Part shown: in pieces, positions 45,652 to 55,695 of the stretch | Position numbering within the stretch: position 1 is the first letter of the stretch | Layout: each line of letters begins with the position of its first letter | DNA from: Desulfolucanica intricata | Lineage (GTDB): Bacteria > Bacillota > Desulfotomaculia > Desulfotomaculales > Desulfofarciminaceae | Reading direction: 5' to 3' | Assembly: GCF_001592105.1 (NCBI RefSeq) | Contig: NZ_BCWE01000008.1 | Span: forward strand, 143,754-207,753 | DNA: 64,000 bases | Notes under the pieces: generated by a model | What the model saw: only the letters and a program-made list of their open reading frames with translations | The model's database searches: none | Told to the model about the DNA's origin: nothing | Program-made: the position numbers and the translations under genes

Positions 45652-45853
45652 AACGGTCCCGGAGTGGCTAGCGGGTGGCCGACTCCCAAAGGGCCCGGCA
45701 AACAACAGCCCGACCCCGTCTCCAGGGGCAAGGTGAAGCGGGGAGATGGCAGGTGAGTCCCTTAGTGTCTGAATACAGAGCGGGCGCTGCTTTCAAAACC
45801 GTTTAGCGCGCTGTTATTTACTCCAACCCCGGCAAAATGCCGGATTTTTTTTT
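45652..45853 (+). ncRNA. Candidate structured non-coding RNA with its own terminator
   Basis: About 200 nt of strikingly GC-rich, stop-filled sequence in AT-rich surroundings. Many self-complementary blocks: CCCC/GGGG around GTCTCCA near 45712-45727; GCGGGCGCT / AGCGCGC near 45780-45810; GGAGT (45661-45665) could pair with ACTCC (45820-45824), closing the structure. It ends in a textbook terminator, CCGGC / GCCGG (45829-45833 with 45839-45843) plus nine T. It does not match the riboswitches, 6S, SRP, tmRNA or RNase P cores that I know. It is either a free small RNA or the leader of the gene at 45921. Confidence 0.55.
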
Positions 45854-45920
45854 ATACTGTTTGAAAAGTATACCTTATCATAACGACTCTTTAATTATTT
45901 CTTGGAGGTGAATTTCAATT

Positions 45921-46928
45921 ATGTATGAAAAGTCTTTGGCCTGGTCCAGGCAAACAGCCAGGGAGAGAAAATATGAATGTTGTCCGGAACATCCGGGATA
46001 TAAAATTCGGCATAAAAAGATCCTATCCTTACTTGGTGAACCTGAGCCCATTTGCCTCCTGGTTCCGGAAATATGGTTTGTATTTGCAAGTTATTTCAAT
46101 CCCAAAATAAGTGAATTTTTAGTAACTCTAACACCGGAGGAATGGGTAAAGGGTAAATTTGAGACGAGTCGTTTTTCTGAATGGCGTAATGGATTTTCCC
46201 CGGAAGAACGGAAAGAAATCCCTTCCTCACCCCGGTTAGGAGTTATGTGTGAGTTTTGGAGTAAGAGGTTTCCGGAGCTTCCGGGAGAGGCGGTTTTAGC
46301 CGCGCTGTGTGTAGGACGGGGGAAAAGTGAATTAGAAGGATATCTAAACATTGTATGTGATCCCTTAAGTATTTTAGAAATGGGCCGGGGAAAGACCTGG
46401 CGAAGCTGTCTTTATTATCGTAATTCCGGCCGGTATGGCAATGATTATACTCATGATTTAAGCCACCGGCTGTGGGCCAATTTACTTGACCCGGGATTGG
46501 CTTTACTGGTGGCTTCGTCAAAGCCTGTAAGGGCCAGATTACGCGGTGCGTTAGCCCGCGTAAACCTCCGCCTGGCCAGGGTTTATGGTAAAGGAAAATA
46601 TAAATTTGGCCTAATTATTGATAAGTGGTACGGGCCGGAAGAGTATCAAGAGTCTGCTTTTGAATTCCTGTTCAAACGACTTAAAAAAGCGGGTATGGAA
46701 CTTTGGGTGCCGGTAGGAAAGTCCAAAGTCCCTTATCGTTTGGCCCGGCAGGCAGAAGGAGATATGTTTAAGGTTGTCGGTCCCTGGTGGGAATGTCCTG
46801 CTTGCTTGGAACTACCTAATCTTGATCAAAAACCGTCTGTTGGCTGGGAGGAAAAAAACGGCCGTGTACGTTTAGTGGGTAGAGTAATGCGGGTCCCGTA
46901 TAAATTTTGGAATAAAAAATTTACATAG
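45921..46928 (+). CDS. Hypothetical protein, 335 residues
   Basis: A soluble protein rich in Trp, Arg and Cys, without signal peptide or membrane span. Cys pairs at the N-terminus (YECCPEHPG) and C-terminus (WWECPACLELP) could bind metal. The middle has VCDPLSILEMGRGKTWRSCLYY and YTHDLSHRLWANLLDPGLALLV, which suggest a nucleic-acid or RNA-linked fold, but I do not recognise it. TTGGAGGTGAAT precedes the ATG. It stands as a single gene after the GC-rich RNA candidate, which might control it. Confidence 0.75.
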   Translation: MYEKSLAWSRQTARERKYECCPEHPGYKIRHKKILSLLGEPEPICLLVPEIWFVFASYFNPKISEFLVTLTPEEWVKGKFETSRFSEWRNGFSPEERKEIPSSPRLGVMCEFWSKRFPELPGEAVLAALCVGRGKSELEGYLNIVCDPLSILEMGRGKTWRSCLYYRNSGRYGNDYTHDLSHRLWANLLDPGLALLVASSKPVRARLRGALARVNLRLARVYGKGKYKFGLIIDKWYGPEEYQESAFEFLFKRLKKAGMELWVPVGKSKVPYRLARQAEGDMFKVVGPWWECPACLELPNLDQKPSVGWEEKNGRVRLVGRVMRVPYKFWNKKFT

Positions 46929-47001
46929 AAACTAACCTTGGTACGCAATAATAGCTATAGAAATGATACAACATAGTTTTTAGGTGTTTCATGTTTTTAT
47001 T

Positions 47002-47014
47002 GCCCTAACAGGGC
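47002..47014. terminator. Small hairpin between convergent genes
   Basis: GCCCTAACAGGGC with short T-rich flanks on both sides. A weak bidirectional terminator candidate for the genes ending at 46928 and 47033. Confidence 0.4.
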
Positions 47015-47032
47015 TATTTCTTTATTACCTTC

Positions 47033-47344
47033 TTATTGTGCATTTATTTCATCCAAATCAATTTTTCTTGCCACATCACCACCTTCTATAGCATCTTTAT
47101 ATTCAGTTTTATTTTTAAAATTTTCTCCGGTTAAAAACTCCAGATCTACCCCGCAGACTTCAGCAATAAAATTAAGAGCATCCCAATCGGGATAAAATTG
47201 CCCGCTCTCCAGCTTCTGTACCCATTTGGAGGTTTCACCGATTTTAACGGCTAGCTTTTTAGGTGTAAATTCCTCGCCAATTTTTTTACTTAAAATTCTC
47301 CTGGCCTCTTTTACTTTAAGGCCAAGTTCTTTAGGTTCATACAT
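47033..47344 (-). CDS. XRE-family helix-turn-helix regulator
   Basis: 103 residues. A Cro/C1-type HTH across about residues 7-65 (GLKVKEARRILSKKIGEEFTPKKLAVKIGETSKWVQKLESG), with the rest acidic. AAGGAGTG precedes the ATG. There is no neighbouring toxin or phage gene, so its target is unknown. Confidence 0.85.
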   Translation of the reverse strand: MYEPKELGLKVKEARRILSKKIGEEFTPKKLAVKIGETSKWVQKLESGQFYPDWDALNFIAEVCGVDLEFLTGENFKNKTEYKDAIEGGDVARKIDLDEINAQ

Positions 47345-47586
47345 TTTATTAACACTCCTTTCTGTATTATTATTTACTTTTTATCAAGTGCTATTAGAAG
47401 TTGTATTGAAAAATTGTGTAAGTTGTATTTTCTATTTTATTCGGAAGTATTATGTCTCAAAAATATTAACCAAGGGATGGGTGTTGGAATTTTTCTATTT
47501 ACGTCGTTCTTTTATTAATATTAGGCTTAGTGGTATATTATGCCGTATGTTTATGTTTGAGATTGCAGAAGAATTCTACTTTAAAT

Positions 47587-47616
47587 AAAAAAGCCGCGTT
47601 AAATTAACGCGACTTT
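47587..47616 (-). terminator. Terminator of the tRNA gene
   Basis: On the minus strand GTCGCGTTAA/TTAACGCGGC is followed by a run of T, 9 nt after the tRNA 3' end. Confidence 0.75.
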
Positions 47617-47624
47617 ATTTACAC

Positions 47625-47700
<76 letters not shown>

Positions 47701-47929
47701 ATAAATATTATAGCATATGGTTATAGATATCGCAATTTTTAAACATAAATTTAATGCTTACAGGTGTTTATTTTTTCCTTAAATTTTAAAGAGGTGGTTT
47801 TATAAAAAGAGTCTCTAAAAGCTCTTTTTTTGTAATGCTTTTGTAATTTTTTTAGTTGACAAGTTAATAAAGGAAAATCTATATGGTGGGAGAATTAGAA
47901 AATATTAAAATAAATTTGAGGCGGTATTT

Positions 47930-49192
47930 ATGACTGATTTTACTTTTATTCATGCTGCTGATTTACATTTAGACAGTCCTTTCCAAGGCATAAAAGAAGT
48001 CTCCGAGGAAGTGGCCCGTGAGTTGCGTGAGGCCACTTTTATGTCGTTAGAACGAATTATAGCTTTATGCCTGAGAGAAAAGGTGGATTTTTTAGTATTG
48101 GCCGGTGATCTTTTTGACCACAGTAACTATAGTCTAAGGGCCTGGCTTCGTCTTCGCGATCAGTTGGCCCGCCTGAGTGAACAAAAAATTGCTACTTTTG
48201 TGGCTTGGGGGAATCATGATCATGCAGCCGGGTCAAGAGTGGATATTTCCTGGCCGGATATGGTTTATTTTTTCCCCCCGGGAGAGGTGGCCGAGTTTCC
48301 GATCTTATCAGGGAGGCGGGAGATAGCAAGAGTTCACGGGATCAGTTATCCCAAGGCTCACGTAGCAGAGAACTATGCCAGTAAATTTGTCCGAAAAAGT
48401 TCTTTATTCCATTTAGGAGTTCTGCACTGTAATGTCGGGGAACAACCGGGCCATGGTAATTATGCTCCCTGTCGTTTAGAAGATTTAATTAATCGTGGTT
48501 TTGACTACTGGGCACTGGGCCATGTGCACACACGGGTAATCTTACACCGGGAACTTCCTACCATAGTCTATCCGGGTAACAGTCAGGGGCGAAATCCCCG
48601 TGAAACCGGAGAAAAGGGCTGCTACCTGGTTAGGGTTAAGTCGGGCCGGGTGGCTGCTCTGGAATTTAGGCCCGTAGATAGTATCCGCTGGTTAGTCGAA
48701 GATGTGAATATTTTGGAAATTTCTAACGAACAGGAATTGTTAAACAAGCTATATGATCACCTGGAATTGCTGCAGAGGGGAATGTGTGGTATACCCGTTT
48801 TGGTGCGAGTTTATCTAAGCGGACGGAGTAGGTTGCACCGCCGGTTATGTGACGGCACTTATCTTGAGGACTTATTGATGGAGCTAAGGGAATGGCTGGC
48901 TGATAAGAGACCTTTTATATGGCTTGAATCTATAAAGGTTCGTACTAAACCTGAAATACAGGTGGAGGAACTTCTGACTCAGGATAATTTACCCGGAGAT
49001 TTTCTACGATTAGCACAGGAAGCCCAAGATAACCGAGAACTTTTTTTTATTTTAAAAGAAAGTTTAAGTCCTTTATTCAACCACAGGAGGTTGAGACAGT
49101 TTTTGCCGTCGTTTACCGATGAACAGTTAGAGGATTGGTTGGATGAGGCTGTATGGTTGGGGTTGGAGCTTTTAACGAAAGAAGAGGAGTAG
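47930..49192 (+). CDS. SbcD/YhaO-like DNA repair exonuclease (Mre11-type phosphoesterase)
   Basis: 420 residues. Calcineurin-type metal motifs in order: HAADLHLDSPF (residues 8-18), LVLAGDLFDHS, WGNHDHAAG, and LGHVHTRVI. This is the Mre11 half of a two-subunit nuclease that processes DNA ends or hairpins. It is followed 7 nt later by the large ATPase, forming an operon. The length fits the YhaO group of Firmicutes. Confidence 0.9.
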   Translation: MTDFTFIHAADLHLDSPFQGIKEVSEEVARELREATFMSLERIIALCLREKVDFLVLAGDLFDHSNYSLRAWLRLRDQLARLSEQKIATFVAWGNHDHAAGSRVDISWPDMVYFFPPGEVAEFPILSGRREIARVHGISYPKAHVAENYASKFVRKSSLFHLGVLHCNVGEQPGHGNYAPCRLEDLINRGFDYWALGHVHTRVILHRELPTIVYPGNSQGRNPRETGEKGCYLVRVKSGRVAALEFRPVDSIRWLVEDVNILEISNEQELLNKLYDHLELLQRGMCGIPVLVRVYLSGRSRLHRRLCDGTYLEDLLMELREWLADKRPFIWLESIKVRTKPEIQVEELLTQDNLPGDFLRLAQEAQDNRELFFILKESLSPLFNHRRLRQFLPSFTDEQLEDWLDEAVWLGLELLTKEEE

Positions 49193-49199
49193 TATTCGT

Positions 49200-52100
49200 A
49201 TGCGGATTATTAATATTCATATTAACGGTTTTGGAATCTACAATAACTTTGATTTATTGGACTTATCTCCGGGTCTAAATATATTGGAAGGTCCTAATGA
49301 AGCAGGAAAGTCTACTTTAATGGCTTTTATCCGGTCTGTTTTGTTTGGTTTTATTGACCGGCGCAGTAGTGAAAACCGGTATGAACCTGTTAGCGGAGGG
49401 AGACATGGTGGTAAGCTGACCATAGAAGACCAAAGGGGGTTGCGCTATATCGTAGAGCGCTCTCCGGGAGGGGCAGCAGGTAGGGTTACGGTGTATATGC
49501 CGGATTACTCCGCAGCCGGAGAGGCAGTTTTGCAGGGCATATTGGGTGGGATATCCCGTACATTATACAAAAATGTTTTTGCCTTTGGACTGGATGAACT
49601 TCAACGCCTGGAAACCTTGCAGAATGATGAGGTAAGCGGCTATATTTATAGCGCGGGAATGGGTGTTGGTGATGTATCCCTCGTAGACGTGGAAAAAAGA
49701 TTAAAAGCAAAGACAGAACTACTATTTAAGAGTGGCGGCCAGCGTCCTAAAATCAATGCTTTATTGAAAAAGTTAGATAATATTCAGACTAAAATTCTAA
49801 AACTGCAAGAGATTCCGGGTGAATATACCCGGCTTAGAAAAGAAATGCAGAAAGTGGAAATAAAACTGGAACAGCATCGGGTTAAATTAGAATCAGTGCG
49901 TGATTTAATTAACCGGGCTGAAAAAGCGGTGCAGGTTAGGGAACCCTATTCACGATTAGTTCAGGTACGAGCTGCCCTATCGCAGCTACCCCAAATAGAT
50001 AATTTTCCTGAGAACGGAGTAGAACGGTTAGACAAGCTGGATGAAAAATTGGCAGAGTTGGTAACATTATTGGAAGAAAAAACAAAACGTTTGCAGAAGT
50101 TGAAGGAATTTTTGAAAGATCTTTATCTTAATCAACATCTTCTGGAACAAAGTGTGGATATAGAAATACTTTTTGAGGAGCGGCGCTTATTTCTGGAAAA
50201 TTATAATAAATTGACCGGTTTCCAGTTAGCTGCAGCTGTGGCTTCTAAAGAGGCAGAGCGCTGTTTGAAATTGTTGGGACCGGGATGGTCGGAAGATAAA
50301 GTACAGGAGTTTGAACTGTCTGTTGGAGTGCAAGAAAGAATAAGGTTTTACCGGGAAGGTTTTCGTGACCTTAATGACCGGATTAAAGAGGAACAGTTTA
50401 GTTTTTTTGAACTTCAGCGTTCAAAAGAAAAATGCCAGCTGGAACTGAATGAAGCCCTCCGGTTATTAAAAGAATTTCAGGTACCTCCACCACCTACAAC
50501 CGAATCGGTGGAAGTTCGTGAAATAGCTTTGACTCGTTTGCAGACCGGACAAAACCGTTTATTACATCTTGAACAGGATTTACGACACCTGTCTGACCGG
50601 AGAATAGATTTGCAAGAACAGCAGGATAGATTAAAAAAAGATAGAAAGTATTCGAACCCCCAAAAACATACTATGGTATTTTTAGCTGCGTTATTACTAT
50701 GTGGTGGAATGGGTATATTTTATTATATTAAAGACCGAAGTCCTATAACATTAGCCTTTGTTCTTTTTTTTGTATCTTCTTGTATTACGCTATTTTTTTA
50801 CTTAAGGAAAAACAGCACCCAAAAGAAACAAATGCTGGATAATGAAATACTGGTATTGCAAGAAAAACTTGACAGGTTGGAAAGTCAGTTTAAGGCATTA
50901 CAATTAAATTTAGCGCGCGAGCATCAGGAAGTAAGGTCTGCAGCTTTAACATGCCTTGGACAGGAGCAGCCGGGACCGGAAGAAATTGCTGCTGCGTGCC
51001 GTAACTTAGAGATGGAAAAACGGGCCTTGCAGCAAAGGGACCACTTAGAAAAGTCACTGACCGCTAAAAAAAATGAATTATCCCGGTTCGAGGAGTTAGT
51101 AAACAGAAGTGAACAGTCTTTGTCCTTTGTTCAGTCAAAACTAACAAACTTAAGGACAGACTGGAATAATTTTTTAACCTCGCTTGGACTGGTGCAGGAA
51201 ATATCTGTAGAGAGCTTAGAAGAATTGCTTCACATCATCGAGAAGGCTCAAGCTGTTTTTGACAATAAATATAAAGTTATAAATAACTTAAACAATGTGG
51301 AACTGAAAATAGATGACTATGTGACCCGTGTAAATCGTGTATTAGAATCTTGCGGCTATCCGAAAGTAAGCCGTGAAAAGGTTGGTTCGGAAGTTATAAG
51401 GTTAAATGAAGAACTTAAAGCAGCTCGCTTAGCCCGGGAGCAAAAAAAATATTCTGAGGAGGAAATTAATAGTTTGGGATTGGATATTACCAATCTAAAA
51501 TTAAGAATAGAAAAACTTAAACAGGAGCAGGAGAATTTACTTGCTGCCGGGGGAGCCCGGGATCCGGAAGAGTTTAGAAAATTTGCTGCTTGGTATGAAG
51601 AACGTAAACAGTTATTGGCCGAAAAAATACATTTCGAAAATACTTTGCAAATGCTGGCCGGGACAGGGGAAAAGCTGAAAGATCTTATAAATGATTTAAA
51701 GACCAGGGACGGGGATGAAACACGGAAGTTTCTGGTTAAATTACAACAAGAATACAAAGAACTCGATAAAAGCCTGTCCGTTTACTCAGATCAGAAGGGG
51801 CGCCTGGCTCAAAAGATAGCCGATTTGGAAAATAGTGATGAACTGGCTGAATTAATGCTTATTAAGGAAACCTTACTGGCTGAGTTAGCCGATTTGGCTC
51901 GGGAGTGGGGAGTGAGTCAAATCTGTTTTAAGCTCTTAAATTTGGCCCGGGAACGTTATGAGCGTGAGCGCCAGCCATCAGTTCTAAAAAAAGCTTCGGG
52001 CTACTTTAGAACTCTCACCGGAGGGAAATATCGTGGGGTTATGGTTCCGCTCGGTGAAAAACACCTGGAGGTTATACGAGCAGATTCCACACAATTAAAA

Positions 52101-52379
52101 ACAACTGAATTAAGTAGGGGTACAGCTGAACAGCTTTATCTTGCTATGCGTTTTGCTCTGGTTAGAGAATATGCCGGGCGGGTGACATCTTTACCGGTAA
52201 TTATGGATGATATCTTGGTAAATTTTGATCCAAAACGTTTGCAGGCTGCTGTGAGAGCTATCAGTACCTTGGCTCAAGAGCACCAGATTTTATTTTTTAC
52301 TTGCCACCCGCATATAGCCCGGCTGTTAGCAGGACAAAATCCTGATGCTAATTATATAAATCTTAGCAATTTAACTTAA
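49200..52379 (+). CDS. SbcC/YhaN-like SMC-type ATPase with a central membrane-like segment
   Basis: 1059 residues. Walker A GPNEAGKSTLM (about 31-41), long coiled coils on either side, and a C-terminal ABC signature/Walker B zone (LSRGTAEQLYLAMRFALVREYA; LPVIMDDILVNFD). Two hydrophobic segments near residues 488-535 (VFLAALLLCGGMGIFYYI; LAFVLFFVSSCITLFFYL) look like a membrane hairpin, a trait of YhaN rather than SbcC. It partners the phosphoesterase upstream. A terminator follows. Confidence 0.9.
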   Translation: MRIINIHINGFGIYNNFDLLDLSPGLNILEGPNEAGKSTLMAFIRSVLFGFIDRRSSENRYEPVSGGRHGGKLTIEDQRGLRYIVERSPGGAAGRVTVYMPDYSAAGEAVLQGILGGISRTLYKNVFAFGLDELQRLETLQNDEVSGYIYSAGMGVGDVSLVDVEKRLKAKTELLFKSGGQRPKINALLKKLDNIQTKILKLQEIPGEYTRLRKEMQKVEIKLEQHRVKLESVRDLINRAEKAVQVREPYSRLVQVRAALSQLPQIDNFPENGVERLDKLDEKLAELVTLLEEKTKRLQKLKEFLKDLYLNQHLLEQSVDIEILFEERRLFLENYNKLTGFQLAAAVASKEAERCLKLLGPGWSEDKVQEFELSVGVQERIRFYREGFRDLNDRIKEEQFSFFELQRSKEKCQLELNEALRLLKEFQVPPPPTTESVEVREIALTRLQTGQNRLLHLEQDLRHLSDRRIDLQEQQDRLKKDRKYSNPQKHTMVFLAALLLCGGMGIFYYIKDRSPITLAFVLFFVSSCITLFFYLRKNSTQKKQMLDNEILVLQEKLDRLESQFKALQLNLAREHQEVRSAALTCLGQEQPGPEEIAAACRNLEMEKRALQQRDHLEKSLTAKKNELSRFEELVNRSEQSLSFVQSKLTNLRTDWNNFLTSLGLVQEISVESLEELLHIIEKAQAVFDNKYKVINNLNNVELKIDDYVTRVNRVLESCGYPKVSREKVGSEVIRLNEELKAARLAREQKKYSEEEINSLGLDITNLKLRIEKLKQEQENLLAAGGARDPEEFRKFAAWYEERKQLLAEKIHFENTLQMLAGTGEKLKDLINDLKTRDGDETRKFLVKLQQEYKELDKSLSVYSDQKGRLAQKIADLENSDELAELMLIKETLLAELADLAREWGVSQICFKLLNLARERYERERQPSVLKKASGYFRTLTGGKYRGVMVPLGEKHLEVIRADSTQLKTTELSRGTAEQLYLAMRFALVREYAGRVTSLPVIMDDILVNFDPKRLQAAVRAISTLAQEHQILFFTCHPHIARLLAGQNPDANYINLSNLT

Positions 52380-52390
52380 TCTATTATTTT

Positions 52391-52424
52391 AAAAAAGCCC
52401 ACTCGAGTAGCGGAGGGCTTTTTT
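52391..52424. terminator. Bidirectional terminator
   Basis: AAAAAAGCCC (52391-52400) and GGGCTTTTTT (52415-52424) between convergent genes. The minus-strand stop codon overlaps the right arm. Confidence 0.85.
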
Positions 52425-53250
52425 AAAATGTCAATATATTACCACAATTATTAAGAATAAAGTCTTCTCCAAAAGCTTGTTGTAAAGCCACCTGGGCCCT
52501 AAAACCCGTACAGTGGGAAACCGCAATTTTCTCTACTTCCATTTCTTTTAGAGCACTTATTGTTAACTCTAAGCGCTCAGGACCTGCCTCAATCAAATGA
52601 GTACCTCCCACAACGGCGAAAATTTTTTTTGTACCGGTCAATTCCTTAATATAACATAAGGTGTTTATAATCCCGGCATGGGCACAGCCCAAAATTACTA
52701 CCAGTCCGTAAGGGGTAGTAACGGATAAAGCCTGATCATCTAATAGAAAATCTCGACGATAATTTTCACCTTCCAGAATAACATGTCCTTCGGCAGTTGG
52801 TTCAAAAGCTACTTTACGGGGAATCTCGCCGGTTAAAATGACACCGGGGTATAGTTCTACCGGTTTGGAATTAAGTATAAAATTTGCCCCGCATTTCTGT
52901 ATCTCCTTGATGTTGTAAGGCAGCCCCATAGCTTTATAAATATTATCTTTAACCAGCCTGTATTTAGCTGCCAGGCTGTCAGGGTGGGTATAAATATTTT
53001 TGGGACCGGTCCTATCTAAGATATATTTTAAGCCCCCGGTATGATCGAAGTGTCCGTGACTTAAAGCAATATCATTAATTTCCCTAAGATTTACACCCAA
53101 TTTATCGGCATTCTGTGCAGCAGAAATTCCCTGGCCGGTGTCAAAAATAACCTTGTAGTCTCCGTATTCTACAAGAATAGACAGACCGTGTTCAGCCAGA
53201 TAACCTTTTTTGTTAGCACTGTTCTCAGATAAAGTTGTTAATTTTAACAT
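52423..53250 (-). CDS. MBL-fold metallohydrolase
   Basis: 275 residues. Metal motif LSHGHFDHTGGL (about 62-73), GCAHAGIINTL and VGGTHLIEA downstream. The overall plan matches the MBL subgroup annotated as beta-RFAP synthase-like hydrolases. The reaction here is unknown. AGGAGG precedes the ATG. Single-gene unit. Confidence 0.88.
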   Translation of the reverse strand: MLKLTTLSENSANKKGYLAEHGLSILVEYGDYKVIFDTGQGISAAQNADKLGVNLREINDIALSHGHFDHTGGLKYILDRTGPKNIYTHPDSLAAKYRLVKDNIYKAMGLPYNIKEIQKCGANFILNSKPVELYPGVILTGEIPRKVAFEPTAEGHVILEGENYRRDFLLDDQALSVTTPYGLVVILGCAHAGIINTLCYIKELTGTKKIFAVVGGTHLIEAGPERLELTISALKEMEVEKIAVSHCTGFRAQVALQQAFGEDFILNNCGNILTF

Positions 53251-53431
53251 AATTTCCTCCTTTTTATTAAACTATTAAGCAGTTCATAAAAACAAAAAAT
53301 TTAAAAAGTACGATAGAAAGCGGTATTTTTTTGTTAGAATACCATTAATTTAGGGCAGAGATTTCTTTATGGTAAAGGTATAATGGGTTAGTAGTGTACA
53401 AGTTTAAACTTATTTTTTGGAGGTGTGATTA

Positions 53432-54685
53432 ATGAGGATTATCGCAGCAAAAATATTACCACTGATAATTGCTAATGTTATATTATTTGGTTGGACATAT
53501 ATTACATATGCTGCTGATGTGACGTTACCGGACAAAAGCAATAACATCCATGTCGTAAAAAAAGGAGACAGCCTTTATAAATTAGCAAAACAATATAATA
53601 CAGATGTTACTACCGTAAAACAAATGAATGGTCTTAGTGATAATCTACTTGTTATCGGGCAAGCTCTGGCTATGCCAACGAAGAAATATAACTCCATTGA
53701 AGTTAATGCTTATATTGAACCTACAACAAGTTCTGTAGATTCACAACTTTTAAATGATGTTGGAAAGTATTTAACTTATATTAGTCCGTTCAGCTATCAG
53801 GTTAATCCTGATGGAAGTTTAAATCCTATTAATGATTCACCGGCATTAGCAACGTCAAAGCAGGATGAAGTTGCAGGTTTGCTGGTTATTACAAATTTTA
53901 GGAACGGCAATTTTGATTCTGAATTAGCTCATAAAATTTTAACCAATAATTCTGTACAAGAAAGTTTGATTAATAATGTGCTTAATATCTTAAAAACTAA
54001 AGGTTATCATGGTTTGAATATTGATTTTGAAAGAATTCCACCTGAAGACAGAAAACTATATAATAGTTTTCTTAAAAAAGTTGTTCAAAAATTACACTCA
54101 CAAAATTATTTAGTTTCAACTGCACTTGCCCCAAAAACATATGATATAAGAGTAGGGGATTGGCATGGAGCCCATGATTATAAAACACATGGACAGTTGG
54201 TTGACTTTGTTATTCTTATGACTTACGAATGGGGTTGGTCTGGAGGAAATCCTATGGCTGTTGCCCCCATTGATCAAGTTAATAAGGTAATTGATTATGC
54301 TGTCTCAGTATTTCCTCCCCAAAAAATCATACTAGGGATGCCATTATATGGATATGACTGGACTTTACCTTACGTGCCGGGTGGAAAATGGGCACGGCGG
54401 GTGAGTCCTCAGGATGCATTGGAGTTGGCAGCCAGATACGGTGTGAATATAGAATATGACCAACAATCCCAGTCACCTTATTTCCACTATACAGATGACA
54501 AGGGAACTCAACATGTGGTATGGTTTGAAGATGCAAGGAGTGTACAAGCTAAATTTGATTTGGTCAATAAATATAAGCTAAGGGGAGTAAGTTATTGGGT
54601 ATTGGGTGTACCTTTTCCTCAGAATTGGAGTGTACTAGATAATTTGTTTCATATTAAAAAAGCCGGAGCTACCCTTAATAGGTAG
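53432..54685 (+). CDS. LysM-GH18 glycosidase, YaaH/SleL-like
   Basis: 417 residues. The N-terminal signal (LIIANVILFGWTYITYAA) precedes one LysM repeat (HVVKKGDSLYKLAKQYNTDV...LAMPT, about 38-85). A GH18 domain follows with the catalytic YHGLNIDFERIP and later LMTYEWGWSGG and LGMPLYGYDW. Homologues cut spore-cortex or wall peptidoglycan, in germination or coat maturation. GGAGGTG precedes the ATG. The stop codon lies inside the following terminator. Confidence 0.9.
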   Translation: MRIIAAKILPLIIANVILFGWTYITYAADVTLPDKSNNIHVVKKGDSLYKLAKQYNTDVTTVKQMNGLSDNLLVIGQALAMPTKKYNSIEVNAYIEPTTSSVDSQLLNDVGKYLTYISPFSYQVNPDGSLNPINDSPALATSKQDEVAGLLVITNFRNGNFDSELAHKILTNNSVQESLINNVLNILKTKGYHGLNIDFERIPPEDRKLYNSFLKKVVQKLHSQNYLVSTALAPKTYDIRVGDWHGAHDYKTHGQLVDFVILMTYEWGWSGGNPMAVAPIDQVNKVIDYAVSVFPPQKIILGMPLYGYDWTLPYVPGGKWARRVSPQDALELAARYGVNIEYDQQSQSPYFHYTDDKGTQHVVWFEDARSVQAKFDLVNKYKLRGVSYWVLGVPFPQNWSVLDNLFHIKKAGATLNR

Positions 54686-54688
54686 CTC
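54666..54688 (+). terminator. Terminator of the GH18 gene
   Basis: GAGCTACC / GGTAGCTC (54666-54673 with 54681-54688) with TATTATTTT behind it. Confidence 0.75.
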
Positions 54689-54701
54689 TATTATTTTATC
54701 T

Positions 54702-54896
54702 TTACCCCGATACAGCCACTGTGGGGATTAATTTCATATTACAGTAGGTGCAGCTGTCTATCTGCTCCGGTTTTTTTTCCAGAGAATTTTTTATATCCTT
54801 AGCATCTTGTAGAGAACTTGCTTTAATAGCATTTTTAAATTGAGCGTTTCCCGGACATTTTTCATCCGCGCAAATTTGAATAACCAGATAAGTCAT
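54702..54896 (-). CDS. Small Cys-pair protein, 64 residues
   Basis: CADEKCPG near the N-terminus and CTYC near the C-terminus could make a zinc or thiol site; the centre is a single helix. AGGATGG sits 6 nt before the ATG and the composition is coding-like, so it is probably real. Function unknown; convergent with the GH18 gene. Confidence 0.6.
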   Translation of the reverse strand: MTYLVIQICADEKCPGNAQFKNAIKASSLQDAKDIKNSLEKKPEQIDSCTYCNMKLIPTVAVSG

Positions 54897-55135
54897 GTAT
54901 AACCATCCTAATCTCAGGTATTTTTAATCCCCGGTGAGATTATACCATGTAGAACACAATAAAGCTATAGATAGACGTTATTTACAATTTTTTTAACATT
55001 TTTCTTTTTAATTTTATTAGATTTATCACATTGTTTAAGACAACTGCAATTATATTTCATAGAAGTGTTATGTGCTGTCATGTGACAAGTTGTTTCTGTC
55101 ATAAAATATAACATATTAATTATTAGGAGCGGGGG

Positions 55136-55537
55136 GTGTTACATTTGGAAGAAAATATAAAAAAGGGGTGTACTAATAAAGAGATATTCCCAGAAGATGC
55201 AGGGAAAGAAAAAGTTCAACACGATACCCTGATAGAAACAGCTCAGTTGGACCCGAAAACAATAGTTTTATGGATATATAATATTAATCAAAACGGTACT
55301 GCAAACATATTTCACGAAGAAATGAGTCAGTTTTTTTCTAAGGATCAACATAGTAATATACTAACCAGGGATATGAACCCCGAAATGTTGGTTCAATTTT
55401 TTAATAACATTACTACAGCAAAGGAAATCAATATGCCGCATTTGGGAGTTCGTCTACTTCTGTTTATTTATAACTGTAACCAGAACGGTTCAAATAATAC
55501 CGCACAAATAGTTCCGGTAGAGAACTCTTTAGGATAA
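55136..55537 (+). CDS. Hypothetical protein with two IYNxNQNGxxN motifs
   Basis: 133 residues, no signal peptide. Two near-identical strands: IYNINQNGTANI (47-58) and IYNCNQNGSNNTA (111-123), each after a hydrophobic stretch. The second exactly meets the QxGxxNxA core of the curlin repeat. GTG 55136 is preceded by AGGAG. First of four adjacent genes carrying this motif. Function unknown; an assembly or amyloid-like contact is speculation. Confidence 0.7.
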   Translation: MLHLEENIKKGCTNKEIFPEDAGKEKVQHDTLIETAQLDPKTIVLWIYNINQNGTANIFHEEMSQFFSKDQHSNILTRDMNPEMLVQFFNNITTAKEINMPHLGVRLLLFIYNCNQNGSNNTAQIVPVENSLG

Positions 55538-55623
55538 TTACTCATATATTTATCACTTTCTTTTTTAAAAAAAACAAAGTTTGTAACACAATCTGTGGGA
55601 ATTTCATAATATATTCCAAATGT

Positions 55624-55647
55624 TAAAAACCTCCGTTAGGGGGTTTT
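55624..55647 (+). terminator. Rho-independent terminator
   Basis: AAAAACCTCC / GGGGGTTTTT around GTTA, 87 nt after the previous stop. Confidence 0.75.
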
Positions 55648-55695
55648 TCAACCTCGAAATTGAGGTGGATAATATATGAGGAGGGGTAACATTTA

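Noticed and set aside
45652..45853. Considered tRNA-Sec, 6S RNA, SRP RNA, cobalamin, glycine, Moco, ydaO and ykkC riboswitches for the GC-rich element
   Set aside because: None of their conserved cores could be located by eye, so it is left as an unassigned RNA candidate.
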